Assembly: GCA_029959085.1 (NCBI GenBank)
Contig: JARWIR010000042.1
Span: 4,992,544 to 5,056,543, forward strand
Length of the DNA stretch: 64,000 bases
Direction of reading: 5' to 3'
DNA from: Nemophila menziesii
Taxonomy: Eukaryota > Streptophyta > Magnoliopsida > Boraginales > Hydrophyllaceae
Shown here: one piece after another, positions 45,725 to 58,247 of the stretch
How positions within the stretch are numbered: position 1 is the first letter of the stretch
How the letters are laid out: the number at the start of each line of letters is the position of its first letter
Program-made: the position numbers and the translations under genes
The notes under the pieces: model-generated
The model's input: only the letters and a program-made list of their open reading frames with translations
Told to the model about the DNA's origin: nothing
The model's database searches: none

Positions 45725-48085
45725 CCAGAAAGGATTAAGGCAGGGGGACCCACTATCCCCTTACCTATTCTGTATAGTTACCCAAGCACTTACTCACCTT
45801 ATTGACTTTTATGTGGAAATGGGCTTGTTTAAAGGCATTTCTATAGCTAGAGGTGCTCCTATAGTAACTCATATCATGTTTGCAGATGATAGCTTATTTT
45901 TTCTTGAAGCAAGTGAAAACAACATTAACATTTTCAATAATATCATGAATTGGTATACATTTGCCTCAGGACAGAAATTAAATCTTAATAAAAGTGGGTT
46001 ATATTTTAGTAAAAATACTCCACAAGATTTGAGGGTTAAATTTTCATCTCTCCTGAGAATGAATAAAATTGATCATTTGGGAAAATATCTTGGTATACCC
46101 TCTTCTTGGGGTAAATCTAAAGTGAAATCTCTTGAGTGGTTAATTGAAATGGTTATGAGAAATATGGAAAGATGGGATACTAAAATGCTTTCTAAGAGTG
46201 GGAAAGAAGTTCTTATTAAGGCAGTGGTTGGGGCTATCCCTAACTATATTATGTCAGTTTTTCTCATTCCTAAGAAAATTACTTCTCATTTAACCTCACT
46301 TATCTCAAACTTTTATTGGGATAACCAAGGTGAAGGTAGGTGCCATTGGATTAAATGGCAAACTTTAATGAATAGTAAAGATGATGGAGGTCTTGGGTTT
46401 AAAGAATTTCATTGCCAAAACCTGACCTTATTGGCTTCTAATGCTTGGAAATTTAATTTAAATAAGAATTCTTTACTGTATAAACTTTTTAAAGGGAAGT
46501 ACTTCCCTTCAACTGATTTTTTTAAAGCTAAAACTAGTTGTAATTGCTCTTGGGTTGGAAAAGCCTTATAAAAGGGAGAAATTGTTTTGTAAAAGATTTG
46601 AAATTGAATGTAGGTAATGGTAAGATTTTGAATATTTGGGAAGACAATTGGATTCCTTGTGAAAGTAATCTTGTTAAGCCAGATAATTGTGCCCTTAAAA
46701 GTGTTGCTGAGTTTATTGATCCAGTGTCTTACACTTGGAACATTGACTTGCTGAATTTATATTTGCCTTCTAAAACTGTAGTAACCATATCCTCTATATT
46801 TCTTTCACAATATAACCTTGAAGATATGCCTTTTTGGCCTTACTCTTCAACTGGTAGGGTATTTGTGAAAGAAATGTACCTAAGGCTATGGAAGGCTCAG
46901 CAAAAGAAGGATATGAACTGTGTTAAGGATAAAGGTGAACAATCTTTTATGTTACAGTCCAAGGACTGGAGAACGGTGTGGGATATGAAAGTGGCTCCAA
47001 AAGTTAAAAATTTTGTTTGGAAATGCTGTGAGAATGCTTTACCTACTAATGAAAATAGAAAAAAGAGGAAATCATGTGATCCAAATGTTTGTTCTATTTG
47101 TGAAGTGGAATCTGAGAATGTAGAACACATGATATTTCATTGTTCATGGGCTAAGGCAGTTTGGTTAGCTAGCCCATTGAATTTTTACTCTTTAACTGCT
47201 CCTTCTTTTAATTTCAGGAAATGGATTAATTTTATTAGACTTAGTCTTGTTGAGACTGAATTTAATAAAAAAGGATATGGTGAATTGGCTTTTTACATTG
47301 TGTGGACCATTTGGAAAGGAAGGAATGAGGCTATATTTAGAGGCACAGTCCCTGATCCTTTGAAAATTTTATCAGAAGCTATCAAAGCCTATGATGAATT
47401 CTTATTGTCAAAAAGAATACATTCTGAGGCTAATAAGGATAATAATTTAATTGTGAGGAATGTGACAGGGTTACAACCTATTTCTTCACAAGATAATGCA
47501 ACTCAGGTGCAAACCTTGAGAGAGGACAGACATGGAAAATGGATACCACCTTTATCAGGATGTTTCAAAGTTAATTGTGATGCATCTTTTGAGTTTAAAA
47601 CTAATGTTGCCTCATATGCTTGTGTTCTCAGGGATTCTCGAGGAAACTTAGTTGATGGAAGTTCAAGAAATTTTTTTGCCAACTCTCCACTGGAAGCAGA
47701 GGCTAGAGGACTTCTTCAAGCTTGCGAGTTAGCTACAAGACTTCCTTTAGGCAAAGTTGAAGTGGAGAGTGATTGTCAAGCCCTGGTTCTTCAATTTTCG
47801 AAAAATGTTAAGTCTTTTTGTAATATTAGAGGGCTTGTAAATTGTATTAATAGGTTTAAGAAGGATTGTAATATTAAAATCTCCTTTGTGAGGAGGTCAA
47901 AAAACACTTGTGCAGATTGGGTGGCTAAACAGGAGATTAAAAACTCCTTGTTTAGCCTTTGGAAATTTTTTCCACCTCCCAAGCTTGCGTTACTTTTAGC
48001 TGCTGACTTTAACTCTACTGGGATAGGGTGATGTAATTTTGAAGTTTCTAATCTATGCTTCTTTCGAAAAAAAGAAAAAAAAAAA
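45725..48085 (+). mobile_element. 5'-truncated L1-type LINE fragment
   Basis: Begins abruptly within the reverse transcriptase (GLRQGDPLSPYLF near 45735-45775), continues through FADD (45879-45890), zf-RVT and RNase H to a stop at 48029-48031. An A-rich tail runs 48068-48085. It is on the plus strand and differs from the block B LINE in sequence, so it is another family member. Its tail ends about 120 bases before the start codon of the NST1-like gene. No clear target duplication was found. Confidence 0.88.
45735..48031 (+). pseudogene. LINE ORF2 C-terminal part with one frameshift
   Basis: The first piece runs to a stop at 46569-46571; the second is open from about 46550 to 48031 in another frame. 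The switch lies at 'tgggttggaaaagcc' near 46551-46565, where one base seems to be missing, so that SWVGKAL replaces the expected continuation into WKSLIKGRN. Domains in order: reverse transcriptase palm with FADD and thumb, zf-RVT (CSICEVESENVEHMIFHC), and RNase H (NCDASF, LEAEARGL, VESD, CADWVAKQ). Apart from the frameshift and the 5' truncation it is little damaged. Confidence 0.88.
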
Positions 48086-48206
48086 TCTCTTTTATACTAT
48101 TTTTTGGTCGTGCCACAAATGTAGTTCAAAACACTCTTTTTTTTTTTTTTTTCCAAACACTCTTAACTACTAGCAAAACTATTTACTTGTGGAACGACAC
48201 ATTTCC

Positions 48207-50022
48207 ATGGCGGCTACAACACCAATTCTAATCTTCAGTTTCTCTTTCACTTCTTCTTCTCCATCAATTGATTCACCACCGTCACCTTCACGCCCTTCAT
48301 CTCAAATGCATTATTTTTTCCTTCACCACCCAATTCTGTCCTTTTTCTTCTTCTTTACATTCTGTATACTCTTTATCTCTCTTCTCATTTTATTCAAAAT
48401 CAACAAAAAATCACACCAAAATTATAAACCCAGAAATAAAATCTCATCTTTGTCACACCCATCCGTAAATATTACTGAAAACAATAATTTTGAAGAAGCC
48501 ATTTTTTACGATTTTGAAAATGATAATGATAGTAGTAAAAGCCATGAATCTGACCCGACACATTTAACCCGTTCCCTTCTTCTATCGTTATTACCATCTG
48601 ATTCTCCAAAATGGGACAAATTGTTTAGCGGCGATGAAGGTTGCGATGACCCGGAAAGCGCAGAGTCGGGTCAGGAGGCGGGTCGAATCGATACGGGTCA
48701 GCGTCAGATTAAGAAAAAGAAGAAACGGACAAAGAAGAAGAGGTTCGATTCGAATAACGAAGGAGGAGAGGGGAATAAAGATGAGGACGGTGGGTTTGGG
48801 GTGGTGTCAGAATGCCCATTTACGACGTCGTCGAGTGCTACTCAGAGGAAGATTAAGCAACAGTATGATGAGTTAGTTAAGTCTCACCAGTCAAATGGAT
48901 TGACTTTAGCTCAGGTATATATGAATTTGGTAATCTAATCTCTTCTGTAGTATATGTTTATTGACTTTAGTTAGCATTTAAAGTTTCGATTTTTACTAGT
49001 ATTTTATTTTATTGTTAATGCTATTTAAAGCAGTTTGTGATACTCCAGATAACTCTATTTTGTGGGGTCAAATACTTATTTAAACTATTTAGGTAACTCT
49101 AAGTTGTAATAGAAACAAAAATTACAAGAATGGAAGAATGAATGAAAACTTTTAAATAGTAGTCACAGAACACCTAGTTGTCCAAAAAAGTCTGTATTTT
49201 TTATTTTTTTTGAAAGCTATAATATTTATACGATTTGCAAATGCAGGTTGGACAATTCGTTAATTGTTTGATCGAGGCAAGAAATGGACTACAACACAAG
49301 TATGTTCCCGAACATTTTAAATTTCAAACATTAAATTTGTAATTTCATATTGATCCTTAAAATTGGAAGGTTCTATCTTCATGTTATAACTTCATATATT
49401 TTTGTCAATAGATCCGAGGTTATTAAACGTAAATTTACAATAGCAAAGGCCTTATTATTAAAGGCAGATAGGTCTTCAATTGATCGCCAAAGGCAACAGG
49501 TTAATGATTAAGAGTCACTTATTAAAAATTTAAGTTTAAGGAATTTAATTTTTAATGTTGTTTGGATTAAATAGGTATATAAGCTGGAATTAGAACAAAA
49601 GAGATTAGAAGAGGATGCGTGTGTATATAATTGGCTACAACAACAACTTAAGCTCTCACCAGCATACAAAAAGGTATTAAAATATGTTTTGCTTTTTGAA
49701 TTTGCAATAAATATTATGTAAATTGAATCGTATAATAATTAATTAATTAATGCAGATGCTTGAAATTGGTGCATGCATGGAAATGAAAGCAAAGTCAGGT
49801 GAACTTATAGATAACACGGATTCAGAATGTAATGACATTTCATTTGAAGAGTTATTAGCACGAGAAAAGAAGGATACATTTTGGTAGGTCTCTAATTTCA
49901 TTTACTTTTTTACTTATTTGTTTTGTTTTTGTACCGAAAATTGATTTTATAGCGCTTTTTAATTATGCAGGCAAAGACATGGGAAACCGAAACAATGTTT
50001 GGAGCTAAGACTGAGAAGATAG
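48207..50022 (+). CDS. NST1-like membrane protein with helical C-terminal domain (six exons)
   Basis: Exons 48207-48914, 49247-49299, 49412-49499, 49575-49673, 49756-49883 and 49971-50022 join in frame to 375 aa with GT-AG introns throughout. I chose ATG at 48207 (tttccATGGCGGC). A hydrophobic N-terminus may act as a signal peptide. A strong membrane segment (HPILSFFFFFTFCILFISLL) lies near residues 45-65. Next come an acidic stretch and a very basic KKKKKRTKKKR run near residue 180. From KIKQQYDELVKSHQS on, the protein is a helical domain with GQFVNCLIEARN, FTIAKALLLKADR, LELEQKRLEEDA, YNWLQQQLKLSPAYKKMLEIG and EELLAREKKDTFW. I recall this conserved part from plant proteins labelled 'stress response NST1-like'; no function is established. 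The gene looks intact. Confidence 0.82.
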
Positions 50023-51889
50023 TTTTTTGGGATGAATTTTTGATAGCGTGTAAATCTTACAATGCATACAGGAATTTTTATAGCGGCCTGTGCTTTTTTT
50101 GGAATGATTTAATTTCTTTTCAATTTTAAGGTCACGATAGAAGCTAACATATTACAATTATATTGAATAAATTCTGAGTTTTTACATGTCTTGCTAACAT
50201 TTATACTTCATCAATTTTTATCTTTGCTTTGGGAGTCATAATTGATGTTGATTTGGAATTCAAAATTCTGCTGAAACTTAATTTGTCTAGGTAAAAGTCA
50301 TGGAGAATTTCTATAATCACGTTTCAAACTAGAAAATAAAAGTTATGTAATGCTTGTGATTTGATTTTCTTTTAATAAACCGTGATATTACTTAGTAGGG
50401 TACTCCAATAATATGCAGGACAGGACTTTGTCGGGCATAAAGATGGCTGTGTTTTTTTGAAAAAAACTATTCTTGAGGTGCAGATATTTTTGTCATTATC
50501 TTTATATTTAATTATCTCTATATTTAAATCCGTCCATTTTTATTTGTCCAACTTTCTAAAAAAAGTATTCTCTTTTTCAATATCAAATACTCTTTTTATA
50601 TTTTTTCAATTTTACTCTTAATGAAAATAATATAAAAAATTGCATTAAATAATCTTATAATATAAAGACAAAGAGTATTAAATCTTTATGCATTAAAAAA
50701 TAGACAATAAAAGTGGACAGAAGAAATATAATTTTAGATTAATTTTATACATAATTTATTTCCTCCATTTTTAAATTTTGGTCCATATGGTTACAAAATA
50801 GTTATTTCTAATATCTATTAATTTAAGAAAATAAATATTCTATTCATATCGATTTTATCTTTATGAAAATAAATTTGTGTTTTTAATAAGTATTCAAATA
50901 TTAATATATTTATAAATAATATTTTTTTAATTTATGTAAAAATAAAATGGATTAAAATTTGAGTGAATAATAAAGTATAAATTTAAGACAAATTAAATCA
51001 TTTATTTTATGTAGAAATAAAGTATCATTTTATGTAGAGAAAAACATATCAAATCGTTGGTCTGATGGTTAGATTACTCTAATAGTGACCAAGAGATTTT
51101 GTGATAAAATCTTATTGAAATCAGATGTATCCATATCTAAAGTGGTTTTCATATTATATTAGTAAAAATAAATTCTATTGAAAATTAACAAAATATCATG
51201 AAAATAGTGAAAAAAACTTTTAAATAAGGTTTTAAATCATTTTAAAAAAATTAGTGAATTACGTTATAAAATGATTTAAGTTAAAAGAATTTGATATCTA
51301 TAAAGTTTCGAGGATCATATCATTAATATTTTTAATATTTGGATTTCTTCTATTTATTTATTTAATAAGTAAAATATTTTTAATTATATTTAAACTGACA
51401 TTTCGTTTTCAATTAAAATAACAATTAGATTTAGCGTAGATTCACAACTAACTAAAAACTTATATAAAATTAATATATAATTATCAAATTTAATGATATA
51501 TCTCTTAAATTATTATACATATGCATTATATCAAAAATATAAATAATAATATAACTTATATTTATGATAAATAAAAACCTGTTTAGGATAGATTTTTAAA
51601 ATAATCACTTAAAATAATTTTAGATCCATAAAAATACTTTAAACTTATAAAAAAAATTAATTTTGGATTTCAACATATTTTTTACAAATATTTTAATTTT
51701 AATAAAAAACACTATTAACTCTTTTAAAAAAATCCATCTCAAATGAAAATTTCAGAAAAACTTATCCCAAAGAGATCATCCCACTATTTTGCCAATTATG
51801 TACCATTATACCCTTGGCTGGCAACACTTTTTTGTTTTGTTTTTGTGAAATTGATACGAGAAAAGAAGAAAACATAAAAACAAGGTGTC
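50023..51889. other. AT-rich intergenic region
   Basis: No gene. From 50500 to 51750 it is extremely AT-rich with many short A/T repeats. A tRNA-like A box (TTGGTCTGATGGTTAGATTAC) at about 51059-51079 resembles the piece near 8860 and may be a SINE remnant. Confidence 0.4.
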
Positions 51890-52195
51890 CTAAATATTAA
51901 AGAACCTATGAGCGCCAGCGACCGAAAAATCTTTCCATTTAGTGAGATCTTTGTTAAGTCTAATACTCTTCGCATAAGCATCGGCGATGTTGTTGAATTT
52001 CCTGTTTATGTATGAAACTTTCCATGTCGGGAATTGCTTAAGCCATCCTTTGATTTCATTTACCATATATGTTAGTCTTCAATGCGGCTTTTTCTTGCCC
52101 GATATACCTTGAACCAGATCAAGGCTATCAGTGTAAAACGAACAATTATTAGCCAAAAGGCCTCCTGCTGTCCTCAAGGCCTTGGCTGGCAACAC
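51890..52195 (-). pseudogene. RNase H fragment of a LINE-type protein
   Basis: Read on the minus strand: ALRTAGGLLANNCSFYTDSL, then an interrupted stretch, then MVNEIKGWLKQFPTWKVSYI and NNIADAYAKS. These are the C-terminal strands and helices of an RNase H domain, with the D of 'TDS' and the final D of 'IADAYA' visible. A stop breaks it near 52084. The words 'cttggctggcaacac' occur at both 51812-51826 and 52181-52195, perhaps a footprint of insertion or duplication. Confidence 0.6.
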
Positions 52196-52354
52196 AGGTG
52201 TATTAAATATGTACCAAAATAGTTCAATACCAATGCAAGCACAAAACTAAACTACAAAATCTACTACTCAAAACTTAAAAAAACTAATCTTAATGAAGCT
52301 AAAAAGAAGAGGAAAACAAAAAAAAAGGATGAAGAACTGCGTAACTAAAACTAA

Positions 52355-52721
52355 GGGTCTGTTTGTATTTAGAAGAAAGGAAAAAAAAAAGATAAATTAT
52401 AAAAAAAAAAAAAAAACTTTTTGTTTGGATTAGAAATTTTTATAAAAAAAAAAAAAAATTATAAATAATTTTAGATATATTTTATTTGTATTGATAAAAA
52501 TACAAAAAAAAGGGAAAAAATTAATTTTAATCTATAATCATTAATAAAAAAAATTCTATTTGACTCTAATTTAAAATGATACTAAAAAATAAACATAGAA
52601 GTAATTTCTAAAATGATTCTTTTTCTTTTATTTTATAAAATTTTCTAATACAAACCATGTAAAAAAAAAAATCATGTTTATTTTTTTCTTTTCTTTCTGT
52701 TTCTTTCAATCAAACAAACCC
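52355..52721. mobile_element. Tourist-like MITE
   Basis: 367 bp flanked by TAA (52352-52354 and 52722-52724). Ends are GGGTCTGTTTGTAT and, read inward from the right, GGGTTTGTTTGATT, 11 of 14 matching. The interior is long A-runs on the left and T-rich on the right, forming a foldback. The TAA target and GGG...TGTTTG ends suit the PIF/Harbinger (Tourist) class. Confidence 0.75.
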
Positions 52722-52724
52722 TAA

Positions 52725-53094
52725 GACAATTTTCCAAAAGAAAAACCATGAGTTTAATTTTGCTATTATTATGCTCAATATTTACACTTCTTGCAAGTTA
52801 ACATCCACCACTAATTTCATGAAGTCTAATCCAACACAAGAATAGAGAAGAGAAGAGTATATTTTGGTATTCATATCTCTAGATCAACATAGCAAAATAA
52901 AAATATCGACCAACAATTCCACAAATATCCGAATACTTTTCTATAATTCTATTCAAAAGTACAGTTTAAGATTGTGAAAACTAACGTTACATCTCTATTA
53001 CCAACATTACATTACCATAACAATATAAAAAACTTTGAAAATCTCAAAATCTCAACAACTCTTCCCTTTCCCTTTCGCTTTGCTTAATACTCGT
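52725..53094. other. 3' flank of the TMN7-like gene
   Basis: Downstream side of the minus-strand gene. It should hold the 3' UTR; an AATAAA-like motif is not obvious on the minus strand. Confidence 0.4.
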
Positions 53095-55959
53095 CTAGTC
53101 AATCTTAACAGACGAGTAAATCTTTCTAACAAACCAGTAACAAGCGTAAAACCCAATAGTCCCAGTCAAAATAAAGAAAGCATACGAAGCAATCAACATA
53201 TAACAAAAGTACAAAATCCCCGAAACCAACTTTGTAATCTCCAGCTTTGTAAAGAAGTAAAATACCGAGTACAGAAATAGATACAAAGCTGATGAGCCAG
53301 CTGTCAAATATGCTCTCCACCACCATTGATAATCTTCACTACACAACTGAAAGTAACATAACACAACCGTAATTTCCGCACATGTGATGATCAATATCAC
53401 AAACACGATGAACAAAAACCCGAATATATAGTAGAATTGATTCAACCAAATCGATGTTAAGATAAAGAAAAGCTCGATAAAAACTGCCCCAAACGGTAAA
53501 ATCCCTCCGATTAATATAGAAAAAACAGGTGTCATGTACCACGCTTGTTCAGGTATTTGCCGAGGGATTTTATTAGTTTTTACCGGATCTTCAGTAACTG
53601 GTTTTTTAAACCCGAGATAACTTCCAACAAAAACTAAAGGAACTGAAATTCCAAACCATAAACAAACTAAAGCAATCATGGTACCGAAAGGTACTGCACC
53701 GGAACTTTTCTCGCCCCAAATTAAAAAATTTAGAACGAAAAAAACCGAAAATAAAATACCCGGGAACATAAAAGCGGTTTTTAACGTAATTCTTTTCCAT
53801 TCCGTGCCTTTTAATGTCTTATATAGTCTTGACGAGGCATAACCCGCGAATAAACCCATGAAAACCCATAAAAGTACCATAGCAGTCATTAAACCACCTC
53901 GATTTGAAGGTGATAAGAATCCTAATAAAGCGAATATCATTGTGACAAGTGTCATAGCGAAAAGTTGGACACCTGTCCCTACATAGACACAGAGTAGACT
54001 TGAGTTTAGTGGGGCCCGGAAAACATCTCCGTGTACTAGTTTCCAACCGGTTTCTTCTTGAGCTTCGTCTTGTGTTTCGAGTTGATTGTAATTTGCGATA
54101 TCTCGGTATAAAGTTCTCATCATTATCATAGCTACCATACCCGATAAAAATAGAACAATCATTAATGAATTTATTATTGAAAACCAGTGAATTTGATCAT
54201 CGTTCATTAATAGATATGTATCCCATCTTGACGCCCATTTAATATCACTTTCCTAAAAAAAAACAGTAAATTAAGTATATACACATGAGCAAAAGGGTAA
54301 AACGGTAAAAGGGTTAAAAGGATATTTACCTTGAAAGTGACGTCATAAGTAAATACAATTTCCTTATCTGTATCTACTTCTTGTGGGACTGTGCTTCCTT
54401 GGATCAAAATCTTGGTTCTCTCATTACATGTTGTTAATTGAGGGTTTTTATCGTCCCATTCTTTATACTCGTGATTAATACTGTAAATTAAAGTAGTTTT
54501 AGAAGTTGGAAACAAGATTACGAAAGTGCCCTTTGAGGTTTTAGAGTCGAAAAGAAAAGGACCTGCTTGGAGAAACTTCAAAACCGACAATTCGAGCAGC
54601 ATCAGTTTCAAGATCTCGATGGTACATCACTTTAAAGCTTAAATGATTGTTGATAAAATACCTTTCTTCTTTAGTCTGTAGAAGAAATCAAATACATTAA
54701 TGATACAGTAAAAAAGTAAATAAATAATTTTCAATATATATTAAAACTTACTCCTGCATAACTTCCTTTAAATCCGACACGAAAACCATGTTCATAAGTG
54801 GTTAAATGATTTCCATCTCGCCTTTGTCTAATAACAGCAACTGGAAGATTATCCAAGATCCTGCATTCACATTTTAAGCATTACAAAAAAATTATTAAAA
54901 AAACAAAAAAAAAGAAACAATTTATCAAACACTTACATATTCACTCTATACTCGTCGTCAATTTTTTCCTTGAAATTCTTTGCTGAAGCAGCATCGAGCT
55001 TTTGTTTACAAGCTACGGTACATGATTGTTCACTTCTCATATATAACTGTTTAAAATCCGCAAGAATTAACGGAAATTACTAGCTTGAATTAAAATAAAA
55101 TGCTTATGAATTATTTGATTTGCTTACAGTATAAACTGAGTTCTCGATACGATCACCTCGAAGAACCTCGCCTAAATTTTCAGCATTATCCAAGATTTTA
55201 GGTGGTTTGCAGTAATTTAAGTAATAGTATCCATAAGGAAGCTGTGTTTTTGTTGAAGAAAGCTTGTTCACTTTCACATAAAGTGGATCACCCTGTCCAA
55301 TAGAAGCCACGAGAAAAAATAAGAACATGTATCGAATAAATAGAGCTTAGTTCTGATAAATCAAATTAATATATCAAGTAACATATCAGTTAATTAACTA
55401 ATATATGCTGATTATTACTTCACAGATCACAAAATATTTTGTTCATTATCAATTTGATCATGATTCCTTGTTTAAAGCAATGCGTTCAAATCTTAACACG
55501 TGTAATCACAATCAACAATGCGCTATCATCAATCATTAGCAAAAGATCAAACTAACAAGCAACGCCGTTGCCATTGACCACTTCGAATTCAAAACAGAAA
55601 TGCTCGAGCACTCATGTTCAGACAGCTAAATTCAATTTATTTCATCAACGTACACATCAAAAACCTAGATCTAAATCCTCACAGATCGAAGTACGAAATT
55701 CTCAATAATATTGAAATTTACGTTACTTCAAAACTGACAAATATGTAATTATGAGTATAAATTACTATCATTATCAGCAGATCTGATCACAAATGAAGAA
55801 AATGAAGATCAATTTAGAAGTGAAAAGAGAGTTGAAAGTAATTACAGCTTGGAAATCCCGAGGAGCAACGCCGGGGAGGTAGAAGCAGTGTGCGGAGGAG
55901 ATCAGCAGCAGTAGAGAGACGAGAATTCCGGTGACCCGACCCGGGATACGGCGATCCAT
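53095..55959 (-). CDS. Transmembrane 9 superfamily protein, TMN7-like (seven exons)
   Basis: Exons on the minus strand: 55959-55846, 55292-55128, 55046-54937, 54860-54752, 54675-54563, 54480-54330 and 54252-53095. They join in frame to 639 aa, the usual length of nonaspanins. The N-terminus is a signal peptide (LVSLLLLISSAHC) before FYLPGVAPRDFQ. The lumenal domain has YVKVNKLSSTKTQLPY and NLGEVLRGDRIENSVYT. The last exon, 385 codons, holds nine membrane segments including LGFLSPSNRGGLMTAMVLLW, YIFGFLFIVFVILIITCAE and WWRAYLTAGSSALYLFLYS. The C-terminus ends KID, the KXD/E Golgi-retention motif of plant TMN/EMP proteins. Closest by memory to Arabidopsis TMN7. The small exon at 54675-54563 and its donor AGCAG/GTCC were fixed by family alignment. 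Intact and ordinary. Confidence 0.93.
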
Positions 55960-57289
55960 TGTTGGATCCGATGTGAACAGAGAAGAGAAGACTAGTACCA
56001 GTTAGGAGAAATTTTTGTGTTTATGTGTGTAAATTTATATATAATACTCCACACTACTGGGTGGGTTTTTAGTTTCGTTTATTTGATTTTTTTTCCAACT
56101 TTCTTCCGACAAAAAAAATATAGAAAAATTTCTAGACGGCCCTTGAATTAGAAGTTATTTCTCAATTTAGAAACTGAGCTTTAAAATCTTTCAAATAGAC
56201 ACTCTATTTTTTGTCAGTCAATAGTCATTAAAATAATTAAAATCTTTAAATTTTGTAATACAAGAACTAATAATGAAAATTTTGTTTCACTCTTTAAATA
56301 ATTATTTGAATAGTTTTAGAGTTTGTATTCCAAAACAAAGGATAACACGTAATTCAAGAACATTTAAAGAATTTATATCAGATTTTAAAAAAAATCGGGG
56401 TTGATATTCAAATATTGAGTTTAAGGTTACGAGTTTCAAAATAATTCAAACCTCGAAAAATTCTCTACATATCTAGGAGTTTATACTTGGGCTCTATTTC
56501 TTAAAATAAAGATATAAAAGAAAGAAAAATATAATTTTTTACTAAAAAGTACAAGTTTTTTACCATGAAATATGATATGTTGTTTATATAGTATATTTAA
56601 AGCCTAATATAAGATTTAGTATGGAGGCTTGGTACACCAAGTTTTTGTTAGAAATATTCTCAAAAGTCTTGTAAATATAGATGTATTTCTAATATTTTTA
56701 GATTTTATATTTAAATATAGAGTTTAAAGTTGGATTTAAAATTTTGAATAGAAATTGAACAAAGATCAACCATAGAGAAAAACTGTTAGTTAAATTATTG
56801 ATAAAAAAAATTAAGTTCAAGTTTCAAAAATTGCAATCTACAATTCATGAATAATTTAGGGTTTTTTTAAATTAATTAATTAGCAATTAGTCGCATAGAA
56901 TTATTGTTTTCATGCCTTTTATTTACTAGTCGGTAAAACGTATTCAGTGATCCATGAAGTGACGTTGTTATAGCATAAATAATTTGGTTTTGTTTGGATT
57001 GATGTGATTTGGTTTTCTAAAAATGAAGGCAAAGTAGAGTTACATTTTACGTTAACAAATTTATCCATTTATTATATTACATTAAATTATAAAAGTATAA
57101 AAGTTAAACATTTATCCATTAAAATTCAACGCTCTTTACCTTAAATTTTTACGTTTTGCAGTGATGTATTTTCTTTCTTTTTCGGTGGAATTTATATTTT
57201 ATAATATTTATTAGATAATTCTTTTTTAATACAAGATCCTAAAAACAAGTTAGCAATTCATCAGTTCTTCCAAAGAAGAGTATAACATA
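55960..57289. other. Upstream region of TMN7-like gene and AT-rich spacer
   Basis: The first 100 bases upstream of the start codon include GAGAAGAG runs typical of a plant 5' UTR, and a TATA-like TATATATAA lies near 56034-56042 on the complementary strand. Further out the DNA is AT-rich with no gene. Confidence 0.4.
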
Positions 57290-58242
57290 CTCTAGGTAAC
57301 ACTCATCTTCTTTTATCGTGTAACAAGTGACGTTGCAATATCTATAGCTTATCGTGGATCACTCTACTACAATTTTGTTGGAACGCCCCTAATCTAGCTA
57401 GCCAGTTAGCACAAACTTTAACTTCTCTATACATGTTTCTCACCTCATATAGGAGGGTTACGATTTAATAGATTCTTTATATCTTTTATCCACCTTGCTC
57501 TTGGACCTCACTCAACCTTACCATCGGTAACTATATCTAAGATTTCTTGTGAATCACCCTCAATAATTACCTTTTTCACCCCAACTACCCAACCTATTCT
57601 AGTCGCACTACGCCCAAACTCCTTACGAAATCACCCATCCAATTACCCTTCCCATCTCTTAATAGACCACCTTATCTACCTGACCCATGGTACAGACTAA
57701 AACTTCCATCGACATTAAGTTTTAGACATGACTTGGTTTAATTCAACCGATCAACTCCACTATCTTATGAGGAATATTCCTACCATTTGGTATCCCTCCC
57801 CAAGCTCATGCATAGTCTCTTTAACTCTCGTAATTAACTCTGTCGCACTTAATCTATCCTTACCATTTAGCACCACATCATTCTGGTGTGACTATAATGC
57901 CCAAATAACCGCTGAAAATAAACAACTTTGCAGGTACTCGGCGAATAAAGTTTTATCTTTGACAATCCTCCCCTAGTATTCCGCGTATGAGAGGTCGCCC
58001 CTAGGGGAATGTGTTTGGAACCGTCATCTCTAACGTCTCACCAACTGTTCCGGCCCCTTATGTGTATGGCTCATCGCGTGCATCTCATTTGCGATTCCTA
58101 CTGTGACAAGTCACCCATTTCTGGTTTGCACCTACGGTCCAAAGTGCAACCTAGATTCCTTAGATGGTTTTCATTTCCTCCATCCCCAACCTCCTCTAAC
58201 TAAAATTCTCGATTTCCACCAATGCACGAGTCCAGCACGTGA
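57290..58242 (-). pseudogene. Decayed LINE C-terminal region with RNase H
   Basis: On the minus strand, between stops, the RNase H landmarks VIIEGDSQEILDIV and GPRARWIKDIKNLLNR are readable at about 57460-57580, and a GLLRDGKGNW-like segment further upstream. Many stops and frame changes. The Athila-type element 2 has been inserted at its upstream edge (58248). Confidence 0.55.
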
Positions 58243-58247
58243 CCCGC

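Noticed and set aside
52365..52700. Assembly error because of long A and T runs
   Set aside because: The segment has TAA on both sides and matching inverted ends, so a Tourist-like MITE explains the composition.
53606..54046. Small minus-strand frames inside the TMN7-like last exon
   Set aside because: They are shadow frames of the 386-codon exon, whose own frame carries the family sequence throughout.
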